NCBI GenBank assembly: GCA_903907865.1
Contig: CAIVPR010000099.1
Location: 60,194-124,193, forward strand
Direction of reading: 5' to 3'
DNA from: an uncultured Acidobacteriia bacterium
GTDB lineage: Bacteria > Acidobacteriota > Terriglobia > Bryobacterales > Bryobacteraceae
Length of the DNA: 64,000 nt
Part shown: positions 18,578-27,585 of the stretch, piece after piece
How the letters are laid out: each line of letters opens with the position of its first letter
Position numbering within the stretch: the stretch's first letter is position 1
Program-made: the position numbers and the translations under genes
The notes under the pieces: model-generated
Seen by the model: the letters and a program-made list of their open reading frames with translations, nothing else
Database searches by the model: none
What the model was told of the DNA's origin: nothing

Positions 18578-21500
18578 ATGAAATTACTACGCATTGCGAT
18601 ACCTTTGGCCACACTGCTGGCCACCTCGTCAGCGTGGGCGCAGGAGGGCCGGTTCACGGGGACCATTTCCGACCCCTCCGGAGCCGTCGTGCCCAACGCG
18701 TCTGTGAAAGTGACAGATCAAAAAACCGGTCGTATCCGCGAAGCCAAGACCAGCGAATCCGGAGTCTACTTCGTGCCGGGACTCGCCCCCTCCCCGCAAT
18801 ACACCATACTGGCCTCCGGGTCCGGCTTCACCAACGCCGAATTCAAGGACGTTTCCCTCGGCGCAGGGCAGGAGCGCACCATCGACATCACCCTGCAGGC
18901 AGCTGGAATGACCAGCTCGGTCACCGTGTCCGCGGGCGAGTTGGCGGTTGTGGAAACCGCATCCGCCTCGGTCGGCGCGAACGTCAACGCCCGTGAAGTG
19001 GCGCAGATGCCGATCAACGGCCGCCAGCTATCGCAGCTGTACCTATTGGCACCCGGCGCACAGACGGCCGGCAGCGGATCCTACGACAACATCCGCTTCT
19101 CGGGCCGCGCCAACCAGCAGAACGCGGTGCGCTTCGACGGTGTCGAGGCTTCATCGATCATCGACTCCTCGCCGGGCAACCTCAACGGACAGATCTCGTC
19201 GTCCTTCCGCCTGCAGGCCAGCCTCGAAACCGTACAGGAATTCCGGGTGGAATCCAGCAACTATCCGGCAGAATACGGCACGGGAACCGGCGGCCAGATC
19301 AGCATCGTGACCAAGTCCGGTGGCAACCAGTACCACGGCAGCCTGTTCGAATACCTCCGCAACAGCGACCTCGACGCCCGCAACTATTTCGACGGCCTGA
19401 ACAAGAGCCCGCTCAAGTTGAACCAGTTCGGCCTCTCGGTCGGTGGCCCGATCATCAAGGACAAGCTGTTCGTGTTCGGCCACTACGAAGGCCTGCGCCA
19501 GCGCGCCGGTTTCCCGCTTGTCGGCCAGGTGCCCTCCACCGCCGTGCGCAACCTGCCCACCTGCGGCGGCACCACGGTTGGACGCTGCGTGCAGGCGGCC
19601 ATCAAGCCGCTGTTCGGCGCGTTCCCGACCGGGAACCGGGGCGCTACCGCCAACCCCGACTTCGACCTCGCCCAGCTCGACGCGCGTTCCGTTGTCAACG
19701 AAGACTCGGGCAGCCTCCGCATCGACTACCAAGCCGATGACAAAAACACCATCTATGTCCGCTGGTTCCGCGACGCGGGCGTGTCCACATCGCCGTTCGA
19801 CGTCTCCGGCAGCGCCTTCCAGCAGAAGGCACTTTCACAGAACGGCGTCCTGAGCTGGCAGCGCACTATCGGCGCGAGCATCATCAACCAAGCCAAGTTC
19901 GGCTACAACGGACCCAAGAGCCGCACCAACGGCATTGCGCCGACGGTGAACGGCGTCGACCTGAGCGGCGTGACCTTGAACATAACCGGTGCCACCGTGC
20001 TTGTCGGCATCGGTGGCCAAGGCGCGAGCGCAGGCGTCTCGATTCCGTCCGGCCAAGTGCGCGCGAACAGCGCGACCAACGGCCGCGGCCAACCTTACAC
20101 GAACTACTCGCTCAGCTACGTGGACACCCTCAACTGGGTCAAGGGCAACCACAACTTCAAGTTTGGCGGCGAATTCCGGCAAGTCCGGCTCTATACCGAC
20201 CGCCTCGGCGGCACCACTTACGCCTTCAGCAACCTCGACGCGTTTCTGAACAACACGCCGACCATCAGCGTCAACGGCGACGTCAGCGCCCCGAGCCCGT
20301 TCAACAACGGTGCCACCGGCAACCGCGAGGGCAAGACCGAAATGTTCAGCGTCTACGGCCAGGACGAGTACCACATCAGCCCCAGCCTGACCCTCAGCTA
20401 CGGTCTCCGCTACGAGTACTACACGCCCATGCGTGAAGCCCGCAACCTCGTGGTCCTGTACAACGTTGTGACTGGCGGCCTCGACGCTCCTACAAGCCGT
20501 CCGTTCTACAAGTCGTCCAAGCTGGCTATCGGGCCGCGCCTCGGCATCAGCTATGCACCCAAGGCGCTCGGCGGCAAGACCGTTCTTCGCATCGGCAGCG
20601 GCTACTACTACGGCCCGGGCCAGGGCGAAGACCTGATCCAGCCCATCGAGAGCGACCGCGTCTCGGCCACGGCGACCGGCGTCTATCCCTTCGATTCGCT
20701 CGCTTACATCAAGAACTACAACATCAACACCGCCACCGGCATCGGCGTCCGGGCCTATGCCCCCGGCTACACGGTGCCCGAGAAGATCCTCTCCTACACC
20801 TTCTCGGTGCAGCAGACACTGCCGTTCAACACCATCCTCCAGATGGCGTATGTGGGCAGCCAGGGACGCAACCTCTTCCTCCGCAGCATCGCCAACAAGA
20901 TCGTTGGCGTGACCATGAACGCCACCACCGGCGCGGGCACGGCCGTCCGCGAGTTCGGCACCCGCTTCGGCGAAATCGACTACAAGACCACCGGCGGTAC
21001 CGACCACTACGACTCGCTCCAGACCACCCTCAACCGCCGCTTCAGCAAAGGTCTGACTTTGGGCATGCAGTGGACCTACGGGCACTCGATCGGCGACACC
21101 GGCGGCTCCAACGAAGCGAATACGGCCACCAATCCGTACAACTTCCGCGCCGACCGCGGCAACAACGCTTTCGACGTGCGCCACAGCGCGAACATCTCGA
21201 CCCTTTACGAACTGCCCTTCGGCCGCGGCAAGAGCTTTGGCAAGAACATCAGCAAGGCGGCCGACACGATTCTGGGCGGCTGGCAGCTGGGCGGCATCGT
21301 GAATGCCCGCACCGGCCTTCCGCTCGACATCCGCATCACCCGCCCGGATCTCGTCTACCGCGACACCCGCAACAACACGATCGTAAATTCCGCGATCGTC
21401 GTCAACGGTACCCCGGTTACGGTTCCGGTGATCAACGTTCTTGGCGGCGGAAACTCCCGCGACGTCCGCTTCCCGGATGTTGTTGCCGGCGTCAACCCGT

Positions 21501-21895
21501 TCCTCACCAACGCCAGCGACAAGCGCTTCATCGTAAACCCGGCGGCATTCACAACCCCGGCGCCCGGCACCTTCGGCAACCTCGGACGCGGTGCCCTGCA
21601 CGGCCCCGGTCTGAGCCAGCTCGACCTTACGCTGCACAAGCGCTTCGACATCACCGAGAAGGTGAACACGGAGTTCCGCTTCGAGGCGTACAACCTGTTC
21701 AACAAGGCGAACTTCGCGAATCCGGTCGTCCGTCTGAACAACGTTCTCGGCACTTCAGGGAACACGCTGCAACCCGGCCAGCCGTACACCACGGCGACGG
21801 GTGGCACATTCGGTTCCGTCACCTCGACGGTGGAATCGGCTGTCGGCCTCGGCGCACAGCGTCAGATCCAGATGTCACTTCGCGTGAACTTCTAA
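18578..21895 (+). CDS. Oar-like TonB-dependent receptor with carboxypeptidase-regulatory domain
   Basis: An outer-membrane receptor of 1105 residues. The ATG at 18578 has AGGTGA 8 bases upstream and begins a signal peptide ending SAWAQE; an in-frame GTG at 18566 is less likely. The first 90 residues after cleavage form a carboxypeptidase-regulatory/CNA-B-like fold (GTISDPSGAVVPNASVKV). A plug region with MPINGRQLSQLYLLAPG and a receptor motif EYGTGTGGQISIVTKSG follows, then a long beta-barrel ending in QIQMSLRVNF with a terminal Phe. This architecture is heavily duplicated in acidobacteria and is linked to uptake of oligosaccharides or peptides. No dedicated sugar or peptide genes adjoin it, so the substrate is open. 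Confidence 0.92.
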   Translation: MKLLRIAIPLATLLATSSAWAQEGRFTGTISDPSGAVVPNASVKVTDQKTGRIREAKTSESGVYFVPGLAPSPQYTILASGSGFTNAEFKDVSLGAGQERTIDITLQAAGMTSSVTVSAGELAVVETASASVGANVNAREVAQMPINGRQLSQLYLLAPGAQTAGSGSYDNIRFSGRANQQNAVRFDGVEASSIIDSSPGNLNGQISSSFRLQASLETVQEFRVESSNYPAEYGTGTGGQISIVTKSGGNQYHGSLFEYLRNSDLDARNYFDGLNKSPLKLNQFGLSVGGPIIKDKLFVFGHYEGLRQRAGFPLVGQVPSTAVRNLPTCGGTTVGRCVQAAIKPLFGAFPTGNRGATANPDFDLAQLDARSVVNEDSGSLRIDYQADDKNTIYVRWFRDAGVSTSPFDVSGSAFQQKALSQNGVLSWQRTIGASIINQAKFGYNGPKSRTNGIAPTVNGVDLSGVTLNITGATVLVGIGGQGASAGVSIPSGQVRANSATNGRGQPYTNYSLSYVDTLNWVKGNHNFKFGGEFRQVRLYTDRLGGTTYAFSNLDAFLNNTPTISVNGDVSAPSPFNNGATGNREGKTEMFSVYGQDEYHISPSLTLSYGLRYEYYTPMREARNLVVLYNVVTGGLDAPTSRPFYKSSKLAIGPRLGISYAPKALGGKTVLRIGSGYYYGPGQGEDLIQPIESDRVSATATGVYPFDSLAYIKNYNINTATGIGVRAYAPGYTVPEKILSYTFSVQQTLPFNTILQMAYVGSQGRNLFLRSIANKIVGVTMNATTGAGTAVREFGTRFGEIDYKTTGGTDHYDSLQTTLNRRFSKGLTLGMQWTYGHSIGDTGGSNEANTATNPYNFRADRGNNAFDVRHSANISTLYELPFGRGKSFGKNISKAADTILGGWQLGGIVNARTGLPLDIRITRPDLVYRDTRNNTIVNSAIVVNGTPVTVPVINVLGGGNSRDVRFPDVVAGVNPFLTNASDKRFIVNPAAFTTPAPGTFGNLGRGALHGPGLSQLDLTLHKRFDITEKVNTEFRFEAYNLFNKANFANPVVRLNNVLGTSGNTLQPGQPYTTATGGTFGSVTSTVESAVGLGAQRQIQMSLRVNF

Positions 21896-21920
21896 TCTGG
21901 TCCGTAAGGATCGTTGAAAC

Positions 21921-21951
21921 GGGCGGGCACCTTCGGGTGTCCGCCCTTTTT
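21921..21951 (+). terminator. Rho-independent terminator after TonB receptor
   Basis: An 11-bp GC-rich stem (GGGCGGGCACC / GGTGTCCGCCC, one G-T pair) with a TTCG tetraloop is followed by TTTTT, 25 bases after the stop codon. Confidence 0.9.
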
Positions 21952-22067
21952 GTTGGTACACCGACTGGGACAGTTTGAGGGTGGCATTCCGCTAGGGCCA
22001 TGGCGCTGTCCGGCGGGCGTACCGGCGCTCGGCGGGGACCATACTGGAGGGGCCATACTGAAAACTG

Positions 22068-22880
22068 ATGCGCCGCGCCATCACTTTGCTCGTAGCAACC
22101 CTCTCCGCTTTGAACGCTCCGGCCGAGGGTAAAACCTTCGCGCTGCTGGTAGGCGTCTCCCAATACGCCAAGCTCCCCAACGACCTCTGGCTCCAGTACC
22201 CCGACGCCGACGTCCGTGCCTTCGCCGCATTCCTCGCCAGCCCGCGCGGCGGCAACGTGGCACCCGACGCCGTCGTTTCTTTGGTGAACGAGCGCGCCAC
22301 CACCTCCGCAGTGCGGTCGGCGTTTGACATGCTCCTCAAGGACCGGGCCGGTCGCGAAGACACGGTCTACATCCTGGTGGCGGCGCACGGGACGGTAGAC
22401 GGGAGCGGTGCCTACATCCTGACGTATGACAGCGACCCCGCGAATCTGGCTGCAACCGCGCTCCCGATGGGAGAACTGCGGGCGCTGGTGGAACGCGAGG
22501 TCGGACGGGCGGGTCGGGTGATCCTGTTCGCGGACGTTTGCCGGGCAGCCGCCATCGCGGGGCAGAAAACTACGGCATTGGGCGGCCTGGTGGAGAAGAT
22601 TGGCGAGATTCCGGGCGAGATGCTGGGCCTGATGGCGGCGCGACCGAAGGAATTGTCGTCCGAGGGTCCGGAATTCGGCGGCGGACATGGCGCGTTCACC
22701 TATTCGGTGCTGGAGGGGCTGCAGGGGGCCGCCGATTCCGATCACGACGGCTTCGTGACAGCCGGGGAACTGATCGACTTCGTGACCACCGGAGTGCCCA
22801 AGCTCACGGGCGGCCGGCAGCACCCGAGGGACTTCGGGAACATGGACAACGCTGCGCGACTGGCGGGCGTGGCGCGGTAA
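22068..22880 (+). CDS. Exported caspase-like (C14 family) protein
   Basis: A 270-residue single-domain protein with a signal peptide (MRRAITLLVATLSALNAPAEG) and a caspase fold. The catalytic dyad is visible: His107 in LVAAHGTVDG and Cys158 in LFADVCRA. The start of the domain, FALLVGVSQYA, matches the first strand of metacaspase-like proteins. The last third contains a DSDHDGFVTAGELIDFV segment resembling an EF-hand-like calcium loop, consistent with calcium-dependent metacaspases. Unlike many bacterial caspase-like proteins it has no NACHT, TPR or effector partner fused. Cleavage is expected after basic residues for metacaspases, but this is not shown. It lies between the receptor terminator and a tRNA gene, apparently on its own. 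Confidence 0.85.
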   Translation: MRRAITLLVATLSALNAPAEGKTFALLVGVSQYAKLPNDLWLQYPDADVRAFAAFLASPRGGNVAPDAVVSLVNERATTSAVRSAFDMLLKDRAGREDTVYILVAAHGTVDGSGAYILTYDSDPANLAATALPMGELRALVEREVGRAGRVILFADVCRAAAIAGQKTTALGGLVEKIGEIPGEMLGLMAARPKELSSEGPEFGGGHGAFTYSVLEGLQGAADSDHDGFVTAGELIDFVTTGVPKLTGGRQHPRDFGNMDNAARLAGVAR

Positions 22881-22924
22881 AAAGGGCCGTGGTATAAAGA
22901 AACAAGAGCGTTTCCCTCCCCAAG

Positions 22925-23000
22925 GCCACCCTAGCTCAGTTGGTAGAGCGGCTGATTCGTAATCAGCAGGTCGCCGGTTCGATCCCGGCGGGTGGCTCCA
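22925..23000 (+). tRNA. tRNA-Thr (anticodon CGT)
   Basis: The cloverleaf folds completely: acceptor GCCACCC/GGGTGGC, D-stem GCTC/GAGC, anticodon stem GCTGA/TCAGC with loop TTCGTAA, T-stem GCCGG/CCGGC with loop TTCGATC, and an encoded CCA end. Anticodon CGT reads ACG (Thr). A TATAAA at 22893-22898 is placed suitably for a -10 box. Confidence 0.95.
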
Positions 23001-23005
23001 GGCTT

Positions 23006-23680
23006 TTATTTCCCAACCCTATACGCCTTCATCAAGGCCACTACGTAAGGCTCGTATTCGAAATCCGACGCCTTGTGGCCCGGCATGAAGTACCACACGG
23101 TCCCGCGCTCCGTCTTCCGCGTCCAAGCGGCGATCGCCTGATCGAAATGCTCCCCTGTCTTAGGATCGGTGAACCGCAGTCCGTACAGCACCGTCCGGTC
23201 GGCGTCATCCACGTGGTTGAGGTAGATTTCGGTCTCATGCATGGTGATGGGCGCTCCACCGGTGGCGGCTGTCGGCACAATATCCCAAGTCATGTCGTCG
23301 ATGTATTTGTAGGCGGGCGGCAGAGTGACGCCTAGAAACGGCAGCCACGACTTGTTCTTGCGCTTGCCCGAGCTGATCGTGTGGTGCAGCAGGACCAGGT
23401 TGCCCCCGTTCTTCGCGTAGTCGATGAAGGCGTTTTCCGCTGGTTCGTGCAGGTCGCCGTGGATGTAGACCGTGACGTTGCGGTACGTGCCGAGACTGGA
23501 CGGTAGCTGGTCCTGGTTGACGATCTCGCTGGTCTGGTGGAGGCGGGTTTCGATCTGACGGGCGAGGTTCCGCATGGCTGGGAACTCGTCGCAAACGATC
23601 AGGTTGTCGGCGGGCGGGGCTGCGGCTGCACACACGGCACCAGCCAGGGCGAGAAAGACGGAGACGATTCGACAGGTCAC
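23006..23680 (-). CDS. Exported ThuA-like domain protein
   Basis: A 224-residue protein with a signal peptide (MTCRIVSVFLALAGAVCAAAA). The core has the class I glutamine-amidotransferase-like fold used by ThuA proteins: an opening strand LIVCDEFPAMRNLA, the NLVLLHHTIS block, WLPFLGV, a metal/ligand HETEIYLN segment and the late GTVWYFMPGHKASDFE block. ThuA-domain proteins are tied to trehalose or related sugar metabolism, but the reaction is unknown for most. It is the last gene of the leftward operon, 27 bases after the preceding gene, and converges on tRNA-Thr with 5 bases between them. Confidence 0.8.
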   Translation of the reverse strand: MTCRIVSVFLALAGAVCAAAAPPADNLIVCDEFPAMRNLARQIETRLHQTSEIVNQDQLPSSLGTYRNVTVYIHGDLHEPAENAFIDYAKNGGNLVLLHHTISSGKRKNKSWLPFLGVTLPPAYKYIDDMTWDIVPTAATGGAPITMHETEIYLNHVDDADRTVLYGLRFTDPKTGEHFDQAIAAWTRKTERGTVWYFMPGHKASDFEYEPYVVALMKAYRVGK

Positions 23681-23707
23681 ATCTTGGATTATGTCAGGCC
23701 CGGGATG

Positions 23708-24505
23708 TCACGGCTTGGCCGGGGCCTCGGGTAGTTCGTCCTCGAACTTGATTGAGGTATCCGCGTCGTACTTCCGATAGTTTTCGAAGCGCATCTCAGC
23801 CTTGGTCAGCGTGCGGTCGAAGCCGGAGATGTTTTCGACTGTGGTGGGCAGGAAAAACTCCCGGTCGGAAATAGTGACGGGGCCGTAGCGGATGGCGGTG
23901 TGGATGAGGAAGCCGGAGCGGTCCGGCTCTGAATCGCTGGCGATGCGAAGGATCTGCCCGGTGGCGCAGTCGGCGGAGACGTAGCCGCCGTAGGACAGCA
24001 TGATCCGCCGGAATTCGGTGCGCAGGCCCATGGAGGAGTTTTCCCTGTCGACATGGAAGTTGAAGACGCAGACGTTGCGCTCGGAGGTGGGCGTCATGTG
24101 GTCCCACTGGAAGTCGGCGCGCGACCGGGCCTCGAACACGGCGCGCATCATGGAACCGAATTCGCCGCTGGTGCGGGTATAGCCCGATTTGACCTTCTTC
24201 TCCGGGTTCTTGGAGTCGCCGTTGACCTTGAGGAGTCGGTAGTGTTCGCGGTGCCCGACGAAATTGAGTTCGATCTCCTGGGTCTCCAGCGTCTTCCATT
24301 TCGGCTGGACATTGGGCCTGTTCTCCGCCTTCGCGCCGCTTCGGGTCATGATCTGGGTGCAGGTGAAGTCTTGGAGCTGCTGGGTGTAGGTATCTGCGTA
24401 GTGCTGGATCTTGGCGAGGAGCGCGCGCTGTTCGGGACGCGGTGGTTGCTGGGCGGGGGCGGGCGCCGCAGCCAGAAGGATTACGAAGATGCACCGCACG
24501 CTCAT
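23708..24505 (-). CDS. Secreted protein of unknown function, tandem paralogue A
   Basis: I do not recognise a named family. The 265-residue protein has a signal peptide ending at PAPAQ, then a helical YADTYTQQLQDFTCTQ segment and a predominantly beta-stranded body. It is clearly paralogous to the next gene upstream: both share YTQQLQDFTC or YTEQLQDFTC, ELNFVGHREHYRLLKVNG, YTRTSGEFGS, SDREFFLPT and KYDADTS-like blocks in the same order. Conserved cysteines occur in DFTCTQ, NVCVFN and SADCATG. The layout of strands recalls LolA/LppX-type lipid-carrier folds, but that is a guess. Its start overlaps the paralogue's stop by 4 bases. Confidence 0.7.
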   Translation of the reverse strand: MSVRCIFVILLAAAPAPAQQPPRPEQRALLAKIQHYADTYTQQLQDFTCTQIMTRSGAKAENRPNVQPKWKTLETQEIELNFVGHREHYRLLKVNGDSKNPEKKVKSGYTRTSGEFGSMMRAVFEARSRADFQWDHMTPTSERNVCVFNFHVDRENSSMGLRTEFRRIMLSYGGYVSADCATGQILRIASDSEPDRSGFLIHTAIRYGPVTISDREFFLPTTVENISGFDRTLTKAEMRFENYRKYDADTSIKFEDELPEAPAKP

Positions 24506-25254
24506 TTGGGGTCGACCTCGTCGAACTTCAACGTGGTGGAAGCGTCGTACTTGCGATAGTTGCTGAATTTGATCTCGGCCTTGGTGATGGTGCTGCCATG
24601 CCTCGAGGTGTTTTCGGCGCGTGTCGGAAGGAAGAACTCTCGGTCTCCAATCTTCGTCGGACCGTAGTAGACGTCGGCGCTCAGGCCTTCCTCGCCGGCG
24701 GTATCGCGCGAGACCGCGTTGATTCGGGTGATCTTGCCTGTCTCGCAGTTGGCGTACACCGTGCCGCCAAAGGCGAGCGGGATGCGCTTCTTGCCATTTG
24801 TCATGGCCATGGTGGAGTTTGCGACCAGGATTTCATAGTTGAAGGCGCAAACGTTGCCGTCCCGGCTCCTCCACTCGAACTTGGCCCTGGATTCGGGGCG
24901 GAACACGGACCTCATCAGCGACCCAAACTCTCCGCTGGTCCGGGTGTAGTTCTTGGAAACCCTCGTCTCCGGGTGGTCGGCGCTCCCGTTGACCTTCAGG
25001 AGCCGGTAGTGCTCCTTGTGGCCGACGAAGTTCAATTCGTTCTCTTGCGTATCGACCGGCTTCCATTTACCTGGACTCGACGTTTTGGCCGCGGTGCGGA
25101 CCGTGGTCTGCCTACAGGTGAAATCCTGGAGTTGCTCTGTGTAGGAGATCGCAGTTCGCCCGATTCGCTCCAGAATCGCCGGAGCGGACTGGTCGGACGG
25201 CGGGGCGTGCTGCGATAGGGCGAGCAGCGGAAGCAGACCGGCAAGAAGGCGCAT
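24502..25254 (-). CDS. Secreted protein of unknown function, tandem paralogue B
   Basis: A 250-residue exported protein (signal MRLLAGLLPLLALSQHA) and sister of the downstream gene. Shared landmarks are YTEQLQDFTCRQT, ELNFVGHKEHYRLLKVNG, YTRTSGEFGSLMR, NVCAFNYE, NCETGKITRI, DREFFLPTRAENTSRHG and NYRKYDASTTLKFDE. Three cysteines occupy equivalent positions in both copies. No catalytic motif is evident. It begins 4 bases after the VWA gene stop, so the pair and the VWA protein are co-transcribed. A role in the envelope or periplasm together with the VWA protein is plausible but unproven. Confidence 0.7.
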   Translation of the reverse strand: MRLLAGLLPLLALSQHAPPSDQSAPAILERIGRTAISYTEQLQDFTCRQTTVRTAAKTSSPGKWKPVDTQENELNFVGHKEHYRLLKVNGSADHPETRVSKNYTRTSGEFGSLMRSVFRPESRAKFEWRSRDGNVCAFNYEILVANSTMAMTNGKKRIPLAFGGTVYANCETGKITRINAVSRDTAGEEGLSADVYYGPTKIGDREFFLPTRAENTSRHGSTITKAEIKFSNYRKYDASTTLKFDEVDPK

Positions 25255-25258
25255 GTTG

Positions 25259-26677
25259 TTATTTGCCGATGGGAATGGTTAGAGTTCCGACGCGCCCGGT
25301 ACCGTGGTCACGGATCGCGATTGTGAGCTTGTCCGCATCTTTGGCAAGCGGCATCGTCTGGGTGAACTTGGGAAACATTCCGGGCTTGAGGTCCGACAGC
25401 TTGGCCTCCTCCTTCTGCTGTCCAACGATCTGCCCCGTCACGCTGGTTTGGACGAACATTTCCTCGAAGTTGGCGTAGGTGCCATCCAGCAACATCGTGA
25501 GGCTCAGGTTTTTCCCCTGCCGCTCCACCTTGGCGTCGATTCCGATGGCGGTTGCGTTCACCGGATCCAGCAGTTCAGCCGCAAGGTCCTCGTCCTTCTT
25601 CGGCATCAGTTCCTTCACGGCCGTGTAGCCCTTGCGGTAGTGGAGTTCCAGTTCGGGCCGATCGGCAACCGAGAGCTTGAGGTTGTGGAACTGCCCGTCG
25701 AGATCCTTGTCGGTTAGGTAGAAGCCGAGGGAGTAGGAAGTGCTGGAGTCCTCCAAGGCCTCAACGACCGCAGTGCCTATGTCGTTCCGGTTGTAATAAG
25801 CGCGACCACCGGTCGCCGCGGCAAACTCCTGCATGAGCATGATGTTGTCAATGGCGTCGGAGGCCGGGATGAGGCCACGCGCGTCGACGGGATAGATCGC
25901 GACATTGGCGTCGTTGACGCGGTTGAGCGAGCCTCGCATGATGGAGCGCAGATCCTGGTCGTGGGCGAAACCGCCTGTGATCCAGATGATGCTCTTGCGA
26001 CCCGTCGCCCCGGCCATGTGTTCGGCGACGATGTTCAGCGATTCCATGGCTGCGGTCACACGGCGACGGAGTTGGTATTCGGAGAGCGCGGGCGGAGTGC
26101 CGGACACGTCGCCGCCCATTTTCTGGTGCTGGGCACCGAACGGGTTCTTGACCTGGGTGGGCAGGTACATCGGGATGCCGGGCCGGTAGCGCTTGATCGC
26201 GGCGCGGAGAAGGTCTCGGTCGGCGGTGTAGGTCTGGAGCACCGAAAGTTCGTTCTTGAGCGAGTACACGGCGACGGATTCGCCTCCCACCATGCGGTCC
26301 ACAGCAGCCATGGCCTGCTGGCGGGAGTGGCTCTGGTCCTCAAAATCAGTGTTGAGTCCGTCGATGAGGATGGCTGTGATGCGTCCGGGGCCGTTGCCCA
26401 GCGAGAAACGGTTGGTGTAGACGCCGGGGCCGATGTCGGGTTGGGGACGCGGCGGCGGAGATTTGGCGTCGTCGGGCGAAAAGAATTGGACCTCGCGGCG
26501 CTTGCCGTTGTCGCTGACCCGGAAATCCTCGCGCTTGAGGTTGCCAATGTGCGCGCCTTCCTTGTTGCGGACGGAGACGCTGATCTGGACCGCGCGGGTT
26601 TCGGTGCGGATGGTGGGCGCCTCCTGGGCGAAGGACGATGCCACCAACGTCACAGTCAAAACCGTGATTCTAGTCAT
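25259..26677 (-). CDS. Exported VWA protein (VWFA-related acidobacterial domain, TIGR03436-like)
   Basis: A 472-residue protein. The ATG at 26677 overlaps the upstream gene's TGA (ATGA) and starts a signal peptide (MTRITVLTVTLVASSFAQ); the longer open frame to 26767 is out-of-gene. After a beta-rich N-terminal part (VQISVSVRNKEGAHIGNLKR) comes a von Willebrand A-like domain with AILIDGLNTDF in place of the classic DxSxS metal site, GRKSIIWITGGFAHD, and VAIYPVDARGL. The C-terminal 130 residues form another beta domain. TIGR03436-type proteins are highly expanded in Acidobacteria and of unknown function, probably adhesive or partner-binding. It sits mid-operon between a PLC-like phosphodiesterase and the two paralogous secreted proteins. 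Confidence 0.88.
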   Translation of the reverse strand: MTRITVLTVTLVASSFAQEAPTIRTETRAVQISVSVRNKEGAHIGNLKREDFRVSDNGKRREVQFFSPDDAKSPPPRPQPDIGPGVYTNRFSLGNGPGRITAILIDGLNTDFEDQSHSRQQAMAAVDRMVGGESVAVYSLKNELSVLQTYTADRDLLRAAIKRYRPGIPMYLPTQVKNPFGAQHQKMGGDVSGTPPALSEYQLRRRVTAAMESLNIVAEHMAGATGRKSIIWITGGFAHDQDLRSIMRGSLNRVNDANVAIYPVDARGLIPASDAIDNIMLMQEFAAATGGRAYYNRNDIGTAVVEALEDSSTSYSLGFYLTDKDLDGQFHNLKLSVADRPELELHYRKGYTAVKELMPKKDEDLAAELLDPVNATAIGIDAKVERQGKNLSLTMLLDGTYANFEEMFVQTSVTGQIVGQQKEEAKLSDLKPGMFPKFTQTMPLAKDADKLTIAIRDHGTGRVGTLTIPIGK

Positions 26678-27585
26678 TGCCTGTCTCCTTGCCTCATCAA
26701 CGCCGACAGCACTTCGTATTGGTCGCTGGCGATCAGATCGACGCCCGCCTGGATCTCGGCGTTCCACCTGATTTCCGCAGCCGCCCGCGACGGGAAGTTG
26801 TACGTCTGGAACCAGCCCTGGTTTTCCGCCTCGGTGAAACCGTCAACGGTGTAGAAGCGCATCCAGTAACCCAAGCGGTGGGCGTTTTCGACGATGGATT
26901 TCAGCTTCGCCGCCTTCGCCGGGGTCCACTCAGTCGCCTTGGGCTGGCCCTCGGGCTCGACCTCGCGCCAGGAATAGTTCAGCCAGCGGCGGTAGTTGCT
27001 GGCGGGGGCGGTCAGATCCTTGGTATAGGCCGACCCGAAGACCCGCAGCTTGCCATCCACGGGGACTTCCCCGTAGAAAACGGCCTCCTGTTCGTCAGCA
27101 TCCTCAGTCAGAACGAGGATCGGCCTCATCGAGATGGGGGATAGCTTGGCAGGATCCGCATATTTGACACCGGTCGCCAACCACGGCTCGTACTGCTCCA
27201 AGACCTTCCACACTGCATGGAGGGTGTCTGGCTTCAGATCCTTGAAATCGAAATGCAGGACTATAAGCGGCCACTGGTCGCGCCGGTTGTCCTTCAACGC
27301 CTGCTCGATGATGGGCCGGACGCGCTCGAAGAAGTGCTGCTTCAGTGTCGGCTCGGTGCCTGTGGTCTTGTCGGTGTGGGTAACAACGGCCTCGCCGTTG
27401 AAGAAACCGATGTCTTGCTCGATCGCAACCGGAAATCCGGTCCCGAGCGCGCGGTCGATCCGGTTGGCATACTTGCCCTCGTAGGGGTAGCAGTTGTGGG
27501 CGTCGAAAAGAGGGGCTTTGAAGGGTGCCGGGGACTGCGCGGTTAAGACCGCGCAGCCCAGCGCCAATGCAACTAAGAGTTTCAC
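26674..27585 (-). CDS. Exported PI-PLC/GDPD-like phosphodiesterase
   Basis: A 303-residue protein with signal MKLLVALALGCAVLTAQ. The sequence fits the PLC-like TIM-barrel phosphodiesterase superfamily: LFDAHNCYPYEGKY near the start with a His in the first catalytic position, then FPVAIEQDIGF with an acidic pair, VVTHTDKTTG with a second His, and late VDLIASDQYE. These match the general two-histidine, metal-acidic pattern of glycerophosphodiester phosphodiesterases and calcium-dependent PI-PLCs. The substrate is not predictable; a phosphodiester lipid head group is the family norm. Both ends overlap neighbouring genes by 4 bases, marking a tight operon. Confidence 0.75.
   Translation of the reverse strand: MKLLVALALGCAVLTAQSPAPFKAPLFDAHNCYPYEGKYANRIDRALGTGFPVAIEQDIGFFNGEAVVTHTDKTTGTEPTLKQHFFERVRPIIEQALKDNRRDQWPLIVLHFDFKDLKPDTLHAVWKVLEQYEPWLATGVKYADPAKLSPISMRPILVLTEDADEQEAVFYGEVPVDGKLRVFGSAYTKDLTAPASNYRRWLNYSWREVEPEGQPKATEWTPAKAAKLKSIVENAHRLGYWMRFYTVDGFTEAENQGWFQTYNFPSRAAAEIRWNAEIQAGVDLIASDQYEVLSALMRQGDRQ

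Noticed and set aside
19835..21637. 600-residue minus-strand frame opposite the TonB receptor
   Set aside because: Antisense shadow produced by codon bias of the receptor gene; no recognisable motif or ribosome site.
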